A stretch of DNA of 64,000 nucleotides, taken from Oceanobacillus polygoni (lineage in GTDB: Bacteria > Bacillota > Bacilli > Bacillales > Amphibacillaceae). The stretch is taken from NCBI RefSeq assembly GCF_008304605.1, contig NZ_PIJY01000045.1, positions 174,511-238,510 of the forward strand, in the 5' to 3' direction. Both the position numbers and the translations under genes were made by a program. The notes beneath the pieces were generated by a model. That model made no database searches. It was not told where the DNA came from and saw only the letters and a list, made by a program, of their open reading frames with translations. The stretch's first letter is position 1, and each line of letters opens with the position of its first letter. Below, piece by piece: positions 8,751 to 18,257 of this stretch.

Positions 8751-8782
8751 AATACCGGCTATTACATTAGCCGGTATTTTTT
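8751..8782 (+). terminator. Terminator after dapA
   Basis: Perfect 11-bp arms AATACCGGCTA / TAGCCGGTATT, 6-nt loop, T-tract. It ends the dpa-asd-dap block. Confidence 0.92.
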
Positions 8783-8839
8783 GTATGTTTACGTTCATAC
8801 TACCTTTATAGTGATAAAGGATAAAGGGAGTGTTCGTAA

Positions 8840-9568
8840 ATGAATAACAATCCAGAAGAAAATGAAAATCAAGAAGACAAGCCAAATGCATCATCAATTG
8901 TCGAGAAAATCCAACAGTTGGGGCAGTCTAATATACCACAGGCACCTGATTCCAATATTCACGTCTTATCAATTATTGGCCAAGTGGAAGGACATATCCA
9001 GCTGCCTCCGCAAAATAAAACAACTAAATATGAACATTTATTACCACAGCTTATTGCCATTGAACAAAATCCAAAAATTGAAGGGTTAATTATTTTATTG
9101 AATACAGTAGGTGGAGATGTTGAAGCGGGTCTTGCTCTTGCTGAAATGATTGCTTCGATCTCTAAACCAACGGTATCAATTGTACTTGGTGGTGGTCATT
9201 CAATTGGAGTACCGATAGCGGTAGCCACAGATTATTCTTTCATTGTTCCAACGGCAACGATGACGATTCATCCAGTTCGATTAACCGGCTTAGTTATAGG
9301 AGTACCACAAACCTTTGAATATTTGGATAAGATGCAAGATAGAGTTATCCAATTTGTCGTTGAGCATTCGAATATTAAGGAAGAAAAATTTAAAGATCTT
9401 ATGTTTGCAAAAGGCAATTTGACTAGAGATATTGGCACAAATGTTGTTGGGAAAGATGCAGTAGCGTATGGGCTAATTGATCAAGTAGGCGGCGTGAAAG
9501 ATGCGATGAGCAAATTAACGGAGTTTATTGGAAGTAATGACAGTGCAGAGGGTGGTGTTATACAATGA
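8840..9568 (+). CDS. tepA: ClpP-like protease TepA (translocation-enhancing protein)
   Basis: 242 aa. ClpP/crotonase-fold serine protease of the TepA (YmfB) family. The core has [17 protein letters not shown] for the oxyanion region, the nucleophile S121 in GGGHSIG and H144 in MTIHP. The N-terminal 30 residues are charged and low complexity. AAAGGGAGTG precedes ATG 8840. TepA homologues have been proposed to degrade signal peptides or aid export. It overlaps the next small gene by 4 bp (ATGA), and spoIIIE follows, as in B. subtilis. Confidence 0.93.
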   Translation: MNNNPEENENQEDKPNASSIVEKIQQLGQSNIPQAPDSNIHVLSIIGQVEGHIQLPPQNKTTKYEHLLPQLIAIEQNPKIEGLIILLNTVGGDVEAGLALAEMIASISKPTVSIVLGGGHSIGVPIAVATDYSFIVPTATMTIHPVRLTGLVIGVPQTFEYLDKMQDRVIQFVVEHSNIKEEKFKDLMFAKGNLTRDIGTNVVGKDAVAYGLIDQVGGVKDAMSKLTEFIGSNDSAEGGVIQ

Positions 9569-9771
9569 TATTGTATACACCACTAGCCCAGCATGAAATC
9601 TTCCCTGACGATCAGGAAGGATTTTCAAATGTTGAGCATATTGCTTACGGTGGGAGAATGATTTATGCTGCACGAATGAAGGATGGAACTTATCAAGTTC
9701 AGCAGCTCGTTTCAACAGATCCACAGGATTATTTACGGGCTGAATTTTCCCCGGGTAGTATTCTATCTTAA
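9565..9771 (+). CDS. ylzJ: YlzJ-like small protein
   Basis: 68 aa, starting inside the tepA stop codon (ATGA). The position between tepA and spoIIIE and the opening [14 protein letters not shown] fit the YlzJ family of Bacillaceae. No signal peptide, membrane segment or catalytic motif is visible. Tight coupling to tepA suggests a shared function, which is unknown. Confidence 0.82.
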   Translation: MILYTPLAQHEIFPDDQEGFSNVEHIAYGGRMIYAARMKDGTYQVQQLVSTDPQDYLRAEFSPGSILS

Positions 9772-9792
9772 ACCAAATTATTAAACGGTTTA

Positions 9793-9801
9793 TGGTATAA
9801 T
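9793..9801 (+). promoter_or_regulatory. Extended -10 promoter for spoIIIE
   Basis: TGGTATAAT is a TGn extension plus a consensus TATAAT at 9796-9801. No good -35 lies 17 bp upstream, which extended -10 promoters tolerate. The expected transcript start is near 9808. Confidence 0.5.
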
Positions 9802-9811
9802 TGGGATAGTA

Positions 9812-9847
9812 AGTAAACCCTTGCCATTTTGTGGGCGAGGGTTTACT
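9812..9847 (+). promoter_or_regulatory. 5'-terminal stem-loop of the spoIIIE mRNA
   Basis: AGTAAACCCTTGCC and GGCGAGGGTTTACT pair over 14 bp with one G-T. The hairpin would begin within about 5 nt of the inferred transcript start and has no T-tract. It could protect the 5' end of the mRNA or contribute to ending the tepA-ylzJ transcript. Confidence 0.5.
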
Positions 9848-9881
9848 ATTCATATATGTTTGTAAAGATAGAGGTGAAAAA

Positions 9882-12158
9882 ATGGCGAGAAAAAGAAAGC
9901 GAAAAAGTACTAAAAAAACGAGATCATTAAGGTTGGAACTTTTAGGGCTACTGTTTATCTTTTTATCCATCTTCGGGAGTGGAGCAAGTGCAATAAGCGA
10001 TGGTGCAATACCTGGATGGATGGAACATTTCTTCCAATTCTTTCTTGGGATTTGGTATTTTGTTGCATCTGTGTTCTTGTTTATTACTGGTGTTCTGCTA
10101 CTAGTTAAGCGAAAGTACCCGAATTTTTGGAGTAGAAAAATGGTAGGGTTCTATATTCTATTTGCTGGCATTCTACTATTATCACATATACAAACGATTG
10201 AGAGTTTGCTAGTAACGGCTGGAAATGTATCGATTATCGGTACAACTTGGAATAATTTTTTAGACTATGTTAGCGGAACTGGTACCGTTATGCAGATGGG
10301 TGGAGGCATGATCGGAGCAGTCATTTTTACTTTCTGTAATTTTCTATTTTCTTTAGCTGGTTCGAAAATCGTTGCCGTGTTCTCTATATTAATTGGTCTT
10401 ATATTTATTACCGATATATCGATTGGCGACTTATTTGCTAAACTATTTGCGAGAATAAAAAAAATTACCGAAAACCAGTTTGTCAAATGGAAGGATGTAA
10501 AAGCAGCGAAAAAGCAACAGAAGGAAGAACGGAAGTTACAGGATGATGTGGTTATTGATGAACTACAGCATGATGAACCGGTGATTAATGATTTTACGGA
10601 TATTGCCTATGCCACAAACGAAACAGAAAAAGAGCCGGTACATGCTGCAGCACCGCTAGAGGAAAAAGCTAAACAGAAGGAAGCGGAAGAAGTAGACGAC
10701 GTTCCAGAAATGGCAATGACAGAAACAGAAAATCCAGAATATATATTGCCATCTCCCAATTTACTGGCTGATCCAGCACATAATTCACAACAAAAGGAAA
10801 AGTCACAGATCCAAGCTACTGTTAGAAAGCTTGAACAAACGTTTAAAAGTTTTGGGGTAAAAGCTAGAATTACAAAAGTACATGTAGGTCCTGCTGTAAC
10901 GAAGTATGAAGTGTATCCAGAAGCTGGTGTTAAGGTAAGTAAGATTGTTGGTTTACATGATGATTTAGCACTTGCACTAGCAGCCAAGGATATTCGGATA
11001 GAAGCTCCGATACCGGGAAAATCTGCAGTTGGAATCGAAGTACCAAACCAAGAGGTTGCTATGGTATCGTTACGAGAAGTGCTTGATAAAACATGGAATA
11101 ATAAGTCAGCGAAACTACTATATGCACTAGGAAGAGATATTTCTGGTGAAGCTGTCGTAGGCGAGTTAAATAAGATGCCCCATCTATTAATTGCTGGTGC
11201 AACTGGTAGTGGGAAGAGTGTATGTGTTAATGGAATTATTACAAGTATCTTAATGCGTACAAAACCACATGAAGTTAAAATGATGATGATTGATCCAAAG
11301 AAAGTGGAATTGAATGTTTATAATGGAATCCCGCATCTATTGGCTCCAGTGGTAACAGATCCTAAAAAGGCATCAAGAGCATTAAAAAAGGTAGTTTCTG
11401 AAATGGAAAGAAGATATGATTTATTTACTGACACCGGAACACGTAATATTGAAGGGTATAACGAATATATCCGCAAATATAATTTGAGTTCCGATGAAAC
11501 ACAGCCACATTTACCGTACATCGTCGTTCTCGTTGATGAGCTCGCTGATTTAATGATGGTTGCTTCCAATGATGTAGAAGATTCCATTACCAGATTGGCT
11601 CAAATGGCTCGTGCAGCAGGTATTCATTTAATAATTGCTACACAGCGGCCATCAGTTGACGTTATTACAGGGGTGATCAAAGCAAATATCCCGTCCCGAA
11701 TTGCTTTTAGTGTTTCTTCTCAAATAGACTCAAGAACGATTCTCGACTCAGGTGGAGCTGAGAAGCTGCTAGGCAGAGGGGACATGCTATTCATGCCTGT
11801 AGGTTCATCTAAACCAACCCGCGTACAGGGAGCATTTTTATCTGATGAAGAGGTGGAACGCGTTGTTGACCATTGTATTGAACAACAAAAAGCTTCTTAT
11901 CAAGAAGAGATGATTCCAGAAGATACAAATGATGTAGTAGAAGAAGTAGATGACGAATTATATGAAGATGCGGTACAGATGATTATTGAAATGCAGAGTG
12001 CCAGTGTCTCCATGCTGCAACGGAGATTCCGGATTGGGTATACTCGAGCAGCGCGATTGATTGATGCAATGGAAGCACGAGGTATTGTTGGACCATACGA
12101 AGGAAGTAAGCCGAGAACAGTGTTAGTTTCGCAAGCAGCGGAAGAAAAAACAATGTAG
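9882..12158 (+). CDS. spoIIIE: DNA translocase SpoIIIE/FtsK
   Basis: 758 aa. ATG 9882 is chosen because AGAGGTGA at 9870-9877 precedes it; the frame is open further upstream but without a ribosome site. A basic N-terminus ([12 protein letters not shown]) and four membrane segments occupy residues 20-175. A charged, Glu-rich linker (about 195-320) leads to the motor: Walker A GATGSGKS at 439-446, Walker B in [14 protein letters not shown], and the C-terminal winged-helix gamma domain ([19 protein letters not shown]) that reads SRS/KOPS sites. It pumps the chromosome across the sporulation septum and clears trapped DNA at division. It is monocistronic between its own promoter and a terminator. 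Confidence 0.96.
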   Translation: MARKRKRKSTKKTRSLRLELLGLLFIFLSIFGSGASAISDGAIPGWMEHFFQFFLGIWYFVASVFLFITGVLLLVKRKYPNFWSRKMVGFYILFAGILLLSHIQTIESLLVTAGNVSIIGTTWNNFLDYVSGTGTVMQMGGGMIGAVIFTFCNFLFSLAGSKIVAVFSILIGLIFITDISIGDLFAKLFARIKKITENQFVKWKDVKAAKKQQKEERKLQDDVVIDELQHDEPVINDFTDIAYATNETEKEPVHAAAPLEEKAKQKEAEEVDDVPEMAMTETENPEYILPSPNLLADPAHNSQQKEKSQIQATVRKLEQTFKSFGVKARITKVHVGPAVTKYEVYPEAGVKVSKIVGLHDDLALALAAKDIRIEAPIPGKSAVGIEVPNQEVAMVSLREVLDKTWNNKSAKLLYALGRDISGEAVVGELNKMPHLLIAGATGSGKSVCVNGIITSILMRTKPHEVKMMMIDPKKVELNVYNGIPHLLAPVVTDPKKASRALKKVVSEMERRYDLFTDTGTRNIEGYNEYIRKYNLSSDETQPHLPYIVVLVDELADLMMVASNDVEDSITRLAQMARAAGIHLIIATQRPSVDVITGVIKANIPSRIAFSVSSQIDSRTILDSGGAEKLLGRGDMLFMPVGSSKPTRVQGAFLSDEEVERVVDHCIEQQKASYQEEMIPEDTNDVVEEVDDELYEDAVQMIIEMQSASVSMLQRRFRIGYTRAARLIDAMEARGIVGPYEGSKPRTVLVSQAAEEKTM

Positions 12159-12221
12159 TATTCTTGCAGCCTAATTAAAAACGGAATTTGAACGATCAAA
12201 AAGTCATGCATTTTATAAATG

Positions 12222-12258
12222 AGACAGGTGAAAATAAGCTCACCTGTCTTATTTTTTT
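12222..12258 (+). terminator. Terminator after spoIIIE
   Basis: Perfect 10-bp arms AGACAGGTGA / TCACCTGTCT, 8-nt loop, then TATTTTTTT. Confidence 0.92.
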
Positions 12259-12487
12259 GGTAAAGAAAGGTAAATTTCTAATTGTACAGGAGTAACTAAG
12301 AAACTAAACTGCATCAACACTTGTCGAGCAGAAAGTCCTCTTGTCATAATTTGTTGACTTTTTTAAGGAATTTATCCTATTTCTATTTATTTATTCAACT
12401 AATAGTGGTAAGATAAATGACGGACAAAATAGTCATACGTCAGAGGTCAGATCTCTTTAAGTGCAGTTAGAGGAAAGAGGGGATTTT
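12259..12487 (+). other. Leader region of ymfC
   Basis: No gene is seen. TTGACT at 12354-12359 could be a -35, but the matching -10 (TATTTC, 18-bp spacer) is poor. TGACG at 12419 and CGTCA at 12438 form a short dyad, and AGAG...CTCT lies just before the gene. Any of these could be an autoregulatory GntR site, but none is compelling. Confidence 0.35.
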
Positions 12488-13213
12488 GTGTCGATTAAAA
12501 CGGATTCAAGGCACCTATATTTACAAGTCATCGACGAAATTACAAGAGATATTGAAAATGGCAAGTATAGAGAAAAAGAGAAGCTACCATCAGAATATCA
12601 ATTGTCAAAACAATTAGGCGTTTCTAGAGCTACGTTAAGAGAAGCTCTTCGCATTCTTGAAGAAGACAATGTTGTAACGCGAAGGCATGGGGTTGGAACC
12701 TTTGTAAATTCGAAGCCGATTTTTTCTTCAGGTATTGAAGAGCTAAGTAGTGTTACGCAAATGATTGAGCAATCTGGTAAAATTGCTGGTTCACAATATT
12801 TATCTACAGAGTTAATCGAAGCAACAGATGAGGATAAAGCAAAATTTTCCCCGAGAAGTGTGAACACTCTGGCTAAAATTGAAAGGGTCCGTACAGCTGA
12901 TAATAAACCTGTTGTATTTTGTATTGATAAGGTGCCGGAAAACTTAATACCGCTTGATCGGGTACATGAGGTCGATTCTATCTTTGAACTTTTAGAAGAT
13001 TATGCGAACAAACGAATTGCATACGCTGTTACATACATCGAACCAATCAGCTATCATGACCGAATATACAGTATTTTGGACTGCGTACCAGATCAATCAT
13101 TACTTTTGCTGAAACAGATTCACTATACAAGCAAAGATGAAGCTATCCTATATTCAGCCAATTATTTTCGTTCAGACGTTTTCAGCTTTCATGTTCTTAG
13201 AAAAAGGGTATGA
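12488..13213 (+). CDS. ymfC: GntR/HutC-type transcriptional regulator YmfC (probable nucleoside-transporter regulator)
   Basis: 241 aa. Start GTG 12488 follows AGAGGGGAT with 5-nt spacing and gives MSIKTDSRHLYLQVIDEI, the usual YmfC opening; GTG 12461 has no ribosome site. An N-terminal GntR winged helix spans about residues 8-75 (KLPSEYQLSKQLGVSRATLREAL, then RRHGVGTF), followed by a UTRA ligand domain of the HutC type. It stands directly before nupNOPQ. In B. subtilis the YmfC orthologue is, as far as I recall, named NupR for control of the distant nup operon; adjacency here supports such a role. An 8-bp inverted repeat lies 3 bp after its stop. Confidence 0.88.
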   Translation: MSIKTDSRHLYLQVIDEITRDIENGKYREKEKLPSEYQLSKQLGVSRATLREALRILEEDNVVTRRHGVGTFVNSKPIFSSGIEELSSVTQMIEQSGKIAGSQYLSTELIEATDEDKAKFSPRSVNTLAKIERVRTADNKPVVFCIDKVPENLIPLDRVHEVDSIFELLEDYANKRIAYAVTYIEPISYHDRIYSILDCVPDQSLLLLKQIHYTSKDEAILYSANYFRSDVFSFHVLRKRV

Positions 13214-13215
13214 AT

Positions 13216-13237
13216 CCTAAAAAACTGAATTTTTAGG
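13216..13237 (+). promoter_or_regulatory. Inverted repeat, candidate operator or hairpin before nupN
   Basis: CCTAAAAA / TTTTTAGG, a perfect 8-bp dyad with a 6-nt centre, 91 bp before nupN. A TATACT hexamer at 13296-13301 could be the nupN -10, with no clear -35. The dyad resembles an A/T-rich operator more than a terminator. Confidence 0.4.
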
Positions 13238-13327
13238 AGGTGATGGGCGAAAATAGGAAAGGGTTTGCAGTGATTTTTTTTGTTCGTTTTTTAGTTATAC
13301 TATCTCAACTATTTAGGGGGCATTAAA

Positions 13328-14443
13328 TTGAAGAATCGTAAGTTTATTCTATTGTTTGCTTTATTATTGAGTCTTGGGCTAGTTTTAGCTGCATGTGGTG
13401 GCGGGTCAAGCGAGGGCGATACAGCTGGTTCAGACGACAATAATGATAATGCAGATAATGCAGCATCTGATGAAGATTACAGCATTGCAATGGTAACGGA
13501 TCAAGGTGGGGTAGATGATAAATCATTTAACCAGTCTGCATGGGAAGGTATCCAAGCGTGGGGAGAAGAGAATGACCTATCAAAAGGTAACGGGTTTGAT
13601 TATGCGCAATCAGCGTCACAAGCAGACTTCATGCCGAACATCACCCGCCTTGTGCGCGATGAATATAACTTAATCTTTGGTACTGGATTTCTTTTAAAAG
13701 AGGATATTCAAAAAGCAGCAGAACAATTTCCAGACACGTACTTTGCAATCGTGGATGATATTGTAGAAGCACCAAATGCACTAAGTGTTACGTTTAAAGA
13801 GCATGAAGGTTCATTTTTAGCTGGTGTTGCAGCTGCAAACAAAACGAAAACAAATAAATTGGGCTTTGTTGGTGGTATCGATTCACCGTTAATTACTAAG
13901 TTTGAAGCCGGCTTCATTGCAGGTGCAAAATCTGTAAACCCTGATATTGAAATAGATGTTCAATATGCTGAAACTTTTGATGATGCAGCAAAAGGGAAAT
14001 TAATTGCATCCAACATGTATAGCAATGGTGTTGACGTAATTTATCATGCATCTGGTGGAACAGGAAATGGTGTATTTAACCAAGCAAAAGATATTAAACA
14101 AAATGATGCAGATCGTGAAATCTGGGTAATCGGTGTGGATGCTGACCAGCATGAAGAAGGTAAAATTGGCGACCATAACGTAACATTAACTTCTATGGTT
14201 AAACGTGTTGACGTTGCTGTACAAGATGTTGCTAAGATGCTACAAGCAGGCGAATTTCCAGGTGGCGAGCACTTAGAATTTGGAATTGAAGAAGATGGAA
14301 TTTCCATCGCTGATACAAATACAGATGCGTTTACAGAAGATATCAAAAATGCTGTAAACGAATGGCAAGAAAAAATTCTTAACGGGGATGTAGAAACACC
14401 TCAAACACGTGAAGAATTAGAATCATTTCTTGAAGCACTTTAA
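13328..14443 (+). CDS. nupN: BMP-family nucleoside-binding lipoprotein
   Basis: 371 aa, TTG start with AGGGGG 7 nt upstream. Lipoprotein signal peptide: KNRK, a hydrophobic stretch, and lipobox LAAC with the lipidated Cys at residue 23. An acidic Ser/Asp/Asn linker follows. The mature part is a periplasmic-binding fold of the basic membrane protein (BmpA/Med) family: VTDQGGVDDKSFNQSAWEG near 55-73, FGTGFLL and VIGVDADQ. This family binds purine nucleosides; B. subtilis NupN serves guanosine uptake. A hairpin without T-tract separates it from nupO, which may keep the binding protein more abundant than the membrane parts. Confidence 0.92.
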   Translation: MKNRKFILLFALLLSLGLVLAACGGGSSEGDTAGSDDNNDNADNAASDEDYSIAMVTDQGGVDDKSFNQSAWEGIQAWGEENDLSKGNGFDYAQSASQADFMPNITRLVRDEYNLIFGTGFLLKEDIQKAAEQFPDTYFAIVDDIVEAPNALSVTFKEHEGSFLAGVAAANKTKTNKLGFVGGIDSPLITKFEAGFIAGAKSVNPDIEIDVQYAETFDDAAKGKLIASNMYSNGVDVIYHASGGTGNGVFNQAKDIKQNDADREIWVIGVDADQHEEGKIGDHNVTLTSMVKRVDVAVQDVAKMLQAGEFPGGEHLEFGIEEDGISIADTNTDAFTEDIKNAVNEWQEKILNGDVETPQTREELESFLEAL

Positions 14444-14449
14444 TAAATA

Positions 14450-14482
14450 GTGAAGAAGGCTAATCACTTTAGCCTTCTTCAC
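14450..14482 (+). promoter_or_regulatory. Hairpin between nupN and nupO
   Basis: Perfect 14-bp arms GTGAAGAAGGCTAA / TTAGCCTTCTTCAC around a 5-nt loop, not followed by T residues. It probably stabilises the nupN 3' end or partly terminates, giving unequal expression in the operon. Confidence 0.65.
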
Positions 14483-14594
14483 TCATGTTAAGTAAGATTT
14501 TCAACTAAAGAGGATTAGAAAACAATAGTCCTTTTTATTTGATGATTTTATAAAAAACAGTAAAGATAATAATGCTATAAAGGGGTGAAGACCG

Positions 14595-16133
14595 GTGGAA
14601 TATGTAATTGAAATGTTAAATATACGGAAGGAATTTCCTGGAATCGTAGCAAACGATAATATTACAATCCAGCTTAAACAAGGTGAGATTCATGCGCTAT
14701 TAGGAGAAAATGGTGCTGGGAAATCTACTTTAATGAATGTTTTATTTGGTTTGTACCAACCGGAGCAAGGAGAAATTCGGGTAAAAGGGAAGAAAGTAAA
14801 TATTACGAATCCGAATATTGCAAATGATTTAGGTATTGGGATGGTACATCAGCACTTTATGCTTGTTGAGCCATTTACAGTAACCCAAAATATTGTTCTT
14901 GGAAGTGAACCGACTAAAAAAACTGGTGTTATTAATGTCGAGAAAGCAAGAAAGGACATTCAGGAAATTTCCGATAGGTATGGTCTGAAGGTCGATCCAG
15001 ATGCAAAAATAAGTGATATTTCAGTTGGTATGCAACAGCGTGTGGAGATTTTGAAGACATTATATCGCGGGGCAGAGGTACTTATATTTGATGAACCAAC
15101 TGCAGTGCTAACACCACAAGAAATTAATGAATTAATGGAAATTATGCGTTCATTAATTAAAGAAGGAAAATCTATTATTCTCATTACACATAAACTCAAA
15201 GAAATAATGGAAGTTTGTGATAGGTGTACGGTTATTCGTAAAGGGAAGGGAATTGGCACTGTAAATGTTGCTGAAACAAATACGAACGAACTGGCATCAC
15301 TCATGGTTGGTAGAGAAGTCCATTTTAAAACAGAGAAGAAGCAAGCAGAACCTAAAGAAACCGTTTTAACAATTGAAAATTTAGTTGTAAAAGACGCTAG
15401 AAAAGTAGATTTAGTAAAAGGGTTAAATCTTGAGTTGCGTGCTGGAGAGATTGTCGGAATTGCTGGTGTTGATGGTAATGGACAATCGGAATTGATCGAG
15501 GCAATCACTGGCCTTCGTTCTGCAGTTTCCGGAAAAATTAAACTAAATAATAAAAACATTACGAACAAGAGTCCGAGAAAGGTAACAGAAAGTGGAGTTG
15601 GTCATATTCCGCAGGACAGACATCGATTTGGACTCGTGTTGGATTATTCCATAGGCGAAAATATTGTTTTGCAAACCTATTATAAAAAGCCTTATTCCAA
15701 AGCTAAAGTATTAAATTATAAGGCGATTTATGACCAAGCACAAAAGATTATTAAAGAATACGATGTTCGTACGCCGAGTGTCTATACGAAGGCGCGGGCA
15801 CTTTCTGGTGGAAATCAACAAAAAGCAATCATTGGTCGAGAAGTGGATCGTTCACCTGACTTACTAATTGCTGCTCAGCCAACTCGAGGTTTAGATGTAG
15901 GCGCTATTGAGTTTATTCATAAAAAATTGATTGAAGAACGTGACAAAGGAAAGGCAATTTTATTAATTTCGTTTGAACTCGATGAAATTATGAATGTTAG
16001 TGATCGAATTGCCGTTATGTTTGATGGGAAAATAGTTGCTGACGTAAAGCCGGAAGAAACCAGTGAACAGGAACTGGGATTGTTGATGGCTGGAAGTCAG
16101 GTTAAGGAAGGTGATCCAAATGCCATCCAATAG
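14595..16133 (+). CDS. nupO: Nucleoside ABC transporter, double ATP-binding protein
   Basis: 512 aa. GTG 14595 is preceded by AGGGGTGA. Two fused ABC domains: the first with Walker A GENGAGKS, signature SVGMQQRVEI and EPTAVL; the second with a degenerate P-loop (GVDGNGQSE), signature LSGGNQQKAI and AAQPTRGLDVG. This sugar/nucleoside-type arrangement is typical of NupO/YufO, the cytoplasmic motor for the NupPQ permease. The last 14 bp overlap nupP. Confidence 0.93.
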   Translation: MEYVIEMLNIRKEFPGIVANDNITIQLKQGEIHALLGENGAGKSTLMNVLFGLYQPEQGEIRVKGKKVNITNPNIANDLGIGMVHQHFMLVEPFTVTQNIVLGSEPTKKTGVINVEKARKDIQEISDRYGLKVDPDAKISDISVGMQQRVEILKTLYRGAEVLIFDEPTAVLTPQEINELMEIMRSLIKEGKSIILITHKLKEIMEVCDRCTVIRKGKGIGTVNVAETNTNELASLMVGREVHFKTEKKQAEPKETVLTIENLVVKDARKVDLVKGLNLELRAGEIVGIAGVDGNGQSELIEAITGLRSAVSGKIKLNNKNITNKSPRKVTESGVGHIPQDRHRFGLVLDYSIGENIVLQTYYKKPYSKAKVLNYKAIYDQAQKIIKEYDVRTPSVYTKARALSGGNQQKAIIGREVDRSPDLLIAAQPTRGLDVGAIEFIHKKLIEERDKGKAILLISFELDEIMNVSDRIAVMFDGKIVADVKPEETSEQELGLLMAGSQVKEGDPNAIQ

Positions 16134-17166
16134 ATTATTTACGCTGCTTGTCCCAGTTGTATCTGTTGTTATGGGATTGATTGCAGGTGCGATTATCATG
16201 CATATTTCTGGGTTTAACCCGATTGATGGGTACTCAGCATTATGGACTGGTGCATTTGGAGATGCCTATACAATCGGAGAAACAATTAGAAGGTCAGCTC
16301 CATATATCCTTACAGGGTTATCGATAGCATTCGCATTTCGCACTGGGTTGTTTAATATAGGTGCTGAGGGGCAGGTGCTTGTAGGCTGGCTTGCAGCAGT
16401 ATGGGTAGGACTGACAATTGATGCACCAATGTATATTCATTTGCCGCTTGCTATTCTTGCAGCAGCTGTTGCTGGTGGATTATGGGCATTTGTCCCAGGT
16501 ATTTTAAAGGCAAAGCTTGGAGTTCATGAAGTAATCGTAACAATCATGATGAATTATATTGCTTTATTTACGACGAATGAAATTATAAGAAAAGTATTAA
16601 CAAGTGGACAAACAACAACAGATACGATAGCTGGTTCTGCTTCCTTGGCTTCCGAATGGATGCAGAGCATTACGTTTTATTCCCGTGTTCACTATGGAAT
16701 TTTAATTGCCTTATTTGCCGCTGCAATTATGTGGTTTATTATTCAACGAACTACGATTGGTTATGAATTGAAATCAGTTGGTTTTAATCAGCACGCATCA
16801 CGCTATGCTGGTATGAATGTAAGTAAAAATATTATATTATCGATGGTTATTGCAGGTATGTTTGCTGGACTTGCAGGTGCAATGGAAGGGCTAGGTACCT
16901 ACGGAAATATGTCCGTAACAGCAGGATTTTCTAATTTAGGCTTTGACGGAATCGCTGTTGCGCTTCTTGGTGCAAACACAGCAATTGGGGTTGTTTTTGC
17001 AGCATTCTTGTTTGGTGCACTTAAAGAGGGCGCTGGTGAAATGCCAACTGGGGCAGGTATCCCGACAGAACTTGTAGACATTATTATTGCGCTAATCATC
17101 TTCTTTGTAGCATCTAGCTACATCATTAGATGGGTAATCGTTCGCTTCAAAAAGGAGGGGAAATAA
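16120..17166 (+). CDS. nupP: Nucleoside ABC transporter permease 1
   Basis: 348 aa, ATG 16120 chosen because AAGGTGAT lies 6 nt before; the GTG at 16111 sits inside that SD. A multi-pass permease of the BPD_transp_2 (RbsC/BmpC) family: FNIGAEGQVLVGWL near the start of the core, then MFAGLAGAMEGLG and LLGANTAIGVVFAAFLFG. It forms the pore with NupQ. It overlaps nupO by 14 bp and abuts nupQ with no gap. Confidence 0.92.
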   Translation: MPSNRLFTLLVPVVSVVMGLIAGAIIMHISGFNPIDGYSALWTGAFGDAYTIGETIRRSAPYILTGLSIAFAFRTGLFNIGAEGQVLVGWLAAVWVGLTIDAPMYIHLPLAILAAAVAGGLWAFVPGILKAKLGVHEVIVTIMMNYIALFTTNEIIRKVLTSGQTTTDTIAGSASLASEWMQSITFYSRVHYGILIALFAAAIMWFIIQRTTIGYELKSVGFNQHASRYAGMNVSKNIILSMVIAGMFAGLAGAMEGLGTYGNMSVTAGFSNLGFDGIAVALLGANTAIGVVFAAFLFGALKEGAGEMPTGAGIPTELVDIIIALIIFFVASSYIIRWVIVRFKKEGK

Positions 17167-18120
17167 ATGATTGAAATATTGCAATCTGTTATCCCTACAG
17201 CTTTATTTTATTCAGCTCCTTTAATCTTAACTGCATTAGGTGGCGTTTTTAGTGAACGTTCTGGAGTTGTAAACATTGGTCTTGAAGGTTTAATGGTCAT
17301 GGGTGCATTTTTAGGGATTGTCTTTAACTTGACTTTCTCGGATGTACTCGGAGCATGGACACCTTGGATTTCAATCCTAGTTGCCATGGTTGTTTCAGCA
17401 ATTTTCTCCATTATTCATGCTGTAGCATCGGTTTCTTTCCATGCTAGCCAAGTTGTTAGTGGTGTAGCGATTAATATGCTTGCACTAGGTATCGGGGTTT
17501 ATTTAACAAAACAATGGTATGGTAAAGGGCAAACAGATATGGTTGATCAACCATTCTATACAACGAATATCCCGTTATTATCAGACATTCCAGTCCTTGG
17601 ATCAATATTTTTCCAAGGAATCTATATTACATCGTATTTGGCTATTATTTTAGCTTTCGTTGCTTGGTTTGTACTGTACAAAACGCCATTTGGTTTAAGG
17701 TTGCGTGCAGTTGGTGAACATCCAATGGCAGCTGACACAAATGGAATTAATGTAAGTAGAATGCGTTATATCGCTGTCATTCTTTCTGGAGCACTTGGAG
17801 GCTTAGGCGGATCTGTATTCGCACTAACAATTGCATCCAATTTCTCACATTCAACGATTGTAGGACAGGGTTTTATGGCGCTTGCAGCAGTTATATTTGG
17901 TAAATGGCATCCGCTCGGAGCAATGGGAGCAGCATTATTCTTTGGTTTTGCTCAAAGTTTAAGTGTCATTGGGTCAAGTATCCCGCTTTTACAGGACGTA
18001 CCACAAGTATTCCTGTTAATCGCACCATATGTGCTAACGATTCTTGCTTTGGCAGGATTCATTGGACGTGCTGATGCACCTCGAGCAAATGGTGAACCAT
18101 ACATTAAAGGTAGCAGATAA
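17167..18120 (+). CDS. nupQ: Nucleoside ABC transporter permease 2
   Basis: 317 aa. The ATG directly follows the nupP stop (TAAATG) with AGGAGGGG just upstream. A multi-pass permease of the same family as NupP, with VVNIGLEGLMVMGAF, GVAINMLALGIGVYL and a GQGFMALAAVIFGKWHPLGA re-entrant segment. It is the last gene of nupNOPQ and ends at a strong terminator. Confidence 0.93.
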   Translation: MIEILQSVIPTALFYSAPLILTALGGVFSERSGVVNIGLEGLMVMGAFLGIVFNLTFSDVLGAWTPWISILVAMVVSAIFSIIHAVASVSFHASQVVSGVAINMLALGIGVYLTKQWYGKGQTDMVDQPFYTTNIPLLSDIPVLGSIFFQGIYITSYLAIILAFVAWFVLYKTPFGLRLRAVGEHPMAADTNGINVSRMRYIAVILSGALGGLGGSVFALTIASNFSHSTIVGQGFMALAAVIFGKWHPLGAMGAALFFGFAQSLSVIGSSIPLLQDVPQVFLLIAPYVLTILALAGFIGRADAPRANGEPYIKGSR

Positions 18121-18141
18121 TTATAGAAGCTTTTTAACATG

Positions 18142-18177
18142 AACTGACTTGCTAATAATAGCAAGTCAGTTTTTTTT
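18142..18177 (+). terminator. Terminator of the nup operon
   Basis: Perfect 12-bp arms AACTGACTTGCT / AGCAAGTCAGTT, 6-nt loop, T-tract. Confidence 0.93.
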
Positions 18178-18257
18178 ACCGTATAATGGATGACAAATGG
18201 TAAATTTGTGCAAGATATTTGTGGAGATATAAGAATATGTACTATCGGAGGATGCCT

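Noticed and set aside
13216-13327. CodY box or purine riboswitch upstream of nupN
   Set aside because: The best CodY-like stretch has about five mismatches to the 15-bp consensus, and no purine aptamer core sequences are present.
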